From contig NZ_CP088294.1 of NCBI RefSeq assembly GCF_024666525.1, positions 620,001 to 684,000 of the forward strand: 64,000 nt of DNA, in the 5' to 3' direction. The translations under genes were made by a program, and so were the position numbers. The notes under the pieces were generated by a model that saw nothing but the letters and a program-made list of their open reading frames with translations, was not told the origin of the DNA and did not search any database. The DNA comes from Pseudomonas sp. J452 (GTDB lineage: Bacteria; Pseudomonadota; Gammaproteobacteria; Pseudomonadales; Pseudomonadaceae). Each line of letters opens with the position of its first letter. Within the stretch, counting starts at the first letter, position 1. This document shows positions 61,873-64,000 of the stretch, one piece after another.

Positions 61873-62260
61873 TCAGCCGGCCATTCGACGCTCGATCAGC
61901 GCGCGCTGTTGTTCGGGATCGCAGGCCAGGTTGCTCAGCTCATCCGGATCGCTCTGCGGGTCGTACAGTTGCGTTTGCTGGCAGTAAACAGCACCGAGCG
62001 TGACGGCGAGAGGGCGTGGTGTTGACGTGGAAGTTGCCCAGGCTGACACCGCGTTTGAGCAGGCGTTCATGCCCGGGCAGCGCCACGGCGGCCGGCAGGT
62101 CCTGATGGGCGCGCTGCTGGTCGGTGGCGATCAGCAGGATATTCGGCTTGCGCCCGGCGGATCGCCCCAGCGTCGGGGATGCCTGCTGGCTCAGCAATGG
62201 CGCGCAGACTCCGGCGGCGGACAGCACACCGGCTAACTTCAGCAGTTTGCGACGTTGCAT
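61873..62260 (-). pseudogene. remnant of a sulfatase gene
   Basis: The start is normal: AGGAGG, ATG at 62260 and a twin-arginine signal (MQRRKLLKLAG). The N-terminal sulfatase core KPNILLIATDQQRA and a segment GHERLLKRGVSLGNFHVNTTPSR follow. In another frame comes the typical sulfatase end, VYCQQTQLYDPQSDPDELSNLA...QRALIERRMAG, stop at 61873. The catalytic middle (about 400 residues) is missing and the frame is broken near 62010, so this is a deletion remnant. Confidence 0.8.
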
Positions 62261-62331
62261 CCTGTGTCCTCCTTGGCGTGACTGGCCGAGCGTACCCGGC
62301 CAGCCAGCCAACCGATGATCGCGCCAGTGAC

Positions 62332-64000
62332 TCAGCGCACCGTCAGGGCGATCGGCGCATCCTCAAAGTCGAAGCAGCCGAGGAAGGTCTTGATGTCGAG
62401 CAGATCGCCATCGACCTTTACATCGCCCAGCAGTGCCCCCTTGAGCAGACCGTTCTCGCCGCTCATCACGGTGTCCAGATAGCTTTTGTCGAGGGTCAGC
62501 TTGAGCGTGGTGCCGGCAGGAATGCCCTGGTGCAACTGCACCACGCCACGGCGCACTTCCAGCGCCCATTCCTCGCCGATATCCGGGAAGCTGAAGCCCA
62601 GGGTCAGCTGCACATCATTGGCCTTGTCCGGATCGATGCGGGTGATCCAGTTCTGCAGGAAGACCCGCGCCGGGAAGTTCTTCAGCATGTCCGGGGAGAG
62701 GAACGCACTGCGCATGTCCTGGGCCAGCTGCTGCACCTCGTCACCGTCGAATTTGCCCTCCAGCTCCATGGCGCTCATCAGGTACCAGTTGCGCCAGTTG
62801 ATGTTCATGCTGGCGTAGCCGAGCTTGCGGAAGCTGCGCGCCTTGATGTCGCGGGCCAGTTGATCCTCGTTGTCCAGGCTGATGACATAACTGGCCAGCT
62901 CCGCAGCCCACTGGTGTTCACCCTTGAGATAGGCCTCGCCGGCGGCCAGCAGCACCTTGTCATGCCCACCCATCAGGGCGATCAGCCGCTCGGCTTTCTG
63001 CTTCGGCGGCAGCGGATCGAGCGCCACCGGGTCGCCCTGGAACCAGCCCAGGTAGCCGTTGTAGATCTGTCGCACGCTGTGTTTCACCGTGCCGTAATAC
63101 TCGCGCAGGTAGGGCGTATAGCCGGCCAGATGCGGCGGCAGTTTGACCTTCTCGACCAGCTCGTCCGGGGTCAGGCCCTTGTTCATCCAGCGCACGCTCT
63201 GGTCGTGGATATAGGCGATGCCGTCGCGGGTCATGCGCAGCACCTCCTCGACCTGCGCCTGGCCGCTGACCGGACGGCCGTGCAGCGGCACCATATGCTC
63301 GGCTTGATAAGCGCGTAGCTTGTCCAGGCTCTCGACCCACACCACCGGGTCGCGGAACTTGGTGCCGCGCAGGGTGTGGATATTCGGCAGGGTCGGCCCC
63401 TGCTCCACCTCGGCGCTGATCAGCACGCGATTGGCCGGCAGGTAGACGGTGATCTCGTCCGGCGCTTCGCTGGGCACATGCAGGAACTGCAGATCCAGGC
63501 CAGCGATACGCGTATCGAGCCTGTCCTTGAAGGTCAGGGTCGGCGCAATAAAAGTCGAGGCCTCGACCTTGGCCAGTGGGCCGATGCCGGCGTTCATCTG
63601 CTCGTGGTCACTGTCCGGCAGGCCGGCACCGAAGCTGTAGCCGGAACGCACCGAGAGAATCGGCCCGACCAGCGCGCCCTGGGCCACCACGTTGGCCAGC
63701 AGGGTGTCGTGGGCGATGATCTGTACCTCGCCGCTACGCACCTGTTCCTCCGTGACGAAAGCCTTTACGCCATTGATATGATCCGGGTGGAAGTGGGTGT
63801 AGACCACGGCCTTGACCGGCTTGTCGCTGATCTTGCGGAACTCGGCCATGATCTTGCGCGACTCGCTGACCGCCTCGCCGGTATCGACGATGATCAGCCC
63901 TTCCGGCGCCTCGATCATCGCCACGTTGCCCAGCTGCCAGCCGACGGCGGAATACACGTTGCCGGCCACCTGGTAGACCTTCTGCGCGAAGTGCTTGGTG
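62332..64000 (-). CDS. SdsA-type alkylsulfatase, metallo-beta-lactamase fold, 5' end beyond window
   Basis: SdsA enzymes hydrolyse alkyl sulfates such as SDS. The visible 556 residues show the metal motif THFHPDHINGVKAF, the dimerisation region (MVPLHGRPVSGQAQVEEVLRMTRDGIAYIHDQ and PPHLAGYTPYLREYYGTVKHSVRQIYNGYLGWF) and an SCP2-like C terminus (VQLTLGFSFPDIGEEWALEVRRG). The open frame reaches the last base, so the N-terminal end with its signal peptide is missing. It is next to a sulfatase remnant, suggesting a sulfur-scavenging locus that has partly decayed. Confidence 0.9.
   Translation of the reverse strand, partial: TKHFAQKVYQVAGNVYSAVGWQLGNVAMIEAPEGLIIVDTGEAVSESRKIMAEFRKISDKPVKAVVYTHFHPDHINGVKAFVTEEQVRSGEVQIIAHDTLLANVVAQGALVGPILSVRSGYSFGAGLPDSDHEQMNAGIGPLAKVEASTFIAPTLTFKDRLDTRIAGLDLQFLHVPSEAPDEITVYLPANRVLISAEVEQGPTLPNIHTLRGTKFRDPVVWVESLDKLRAYQAEHMVPLHGRPVSGQAQVEEVLRMTRDGIAYIHDQSVRWMNKGLTPDELVEKVKLPPHLAGYTPYLREYYGTVKHSVRQIYNGYLGWFQGDPVALDPLPPKQKAERLIALMGGHDKVLLAAGEAYLKGEHQWAAELASYVISLDNEDQLARDIKARSFRKLGYASMNINWRNWYLMSAMELEGKFDGDEVQQLAQDMRSAFLSPDMLKNFPARVFLQNWITRIDPDKANDVQLTLGFSFPDIGEEWALEVRRGVVQLHQGIPAGTTLKLTLDKSYLDTVMSGENGLLKGALLGDVKVDGDLLDIKTFLGCFDFEDAPIALTVR

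Overview
The window reads as a chromosomal piece of a GC-rich gammaproteobacterium, most likely a Pseudomonas. The clues are an AprDEF/PrtDEF-type secretion operon with a serralysin-like protease, an RsmN/RsmF-type CsrA protein, an SdsA-type alkylsulfatase and a tRNA-Met(CAT) 3' end. It falls into two halves that meet at position 28466.

Positions 1-28466 are the right-hand part of an integrated plasmid-like mobile element; its left end is not visible. The right boundary is a tyrosine integrase gene 168 bp from a 45-nt 3' fragment of tRNA-Met. The element has a replicon (iterons, a DnaA box, an AlpA-like regulator and a TrfA-like initiator) and a MobF relaxase (TraI) heading a leftward operon of small unknown genes. 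A divergent stb-like operon contains a ParA/StbB ATPase whose Walker A motif lies at the C terminus, so it looks circularly permuted. There is also an orphan DotA/TraY-like membrane protein and a TraX-like pilin acetylase. No other type IV secretion genes are visible, so it looks mobilizable rather than self-transmissible, unless they lie left of the window. The cargo is defence-like: an AbiF/Abi_2 protein with a short structured RNA upstream, a 1248-residue helical protein with a possible C-terminal PD-(D/E)xK domain followed by a GNAT acetyltransferase, and a 569-residue protein with a HEPN-like end.

Positions 28467-64000 look like host chromosome and form a type I secretion locus. An M10/RTX protease is followed by an ABC transporter, membrane fusion protein and TolC-like outer membrane protein. 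Next, on the opposite strand, are a DUF4422-like gene, a TPR plus GT41 (O-GlcNAc-transferase type) glycosyltransferase and an 18.9-kb gene for a 6283-residue protein. That protein is almost wholly an octapeptide repeat of the type A-L-T-T-A-Q-I-A, about 748 copies with a 40-residue higher-order period, ending in a calcium-loop-rich domain. Divergent from it is a second RTX protein with a seven-repeat probable beta-propeller. The window closes with a secreted DUF5648-like protein, a sulfatase remnant and a truncated SdsA-type alkylsulfatase gene.

The working idea for the second half is that the giant repeat protein is modified on its very many Thr/Ser residues by the neighbouring glycosyltransferase and exported by the neighbouring type I system. 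That is inferred from gene order and sequence character and is not shown directly.
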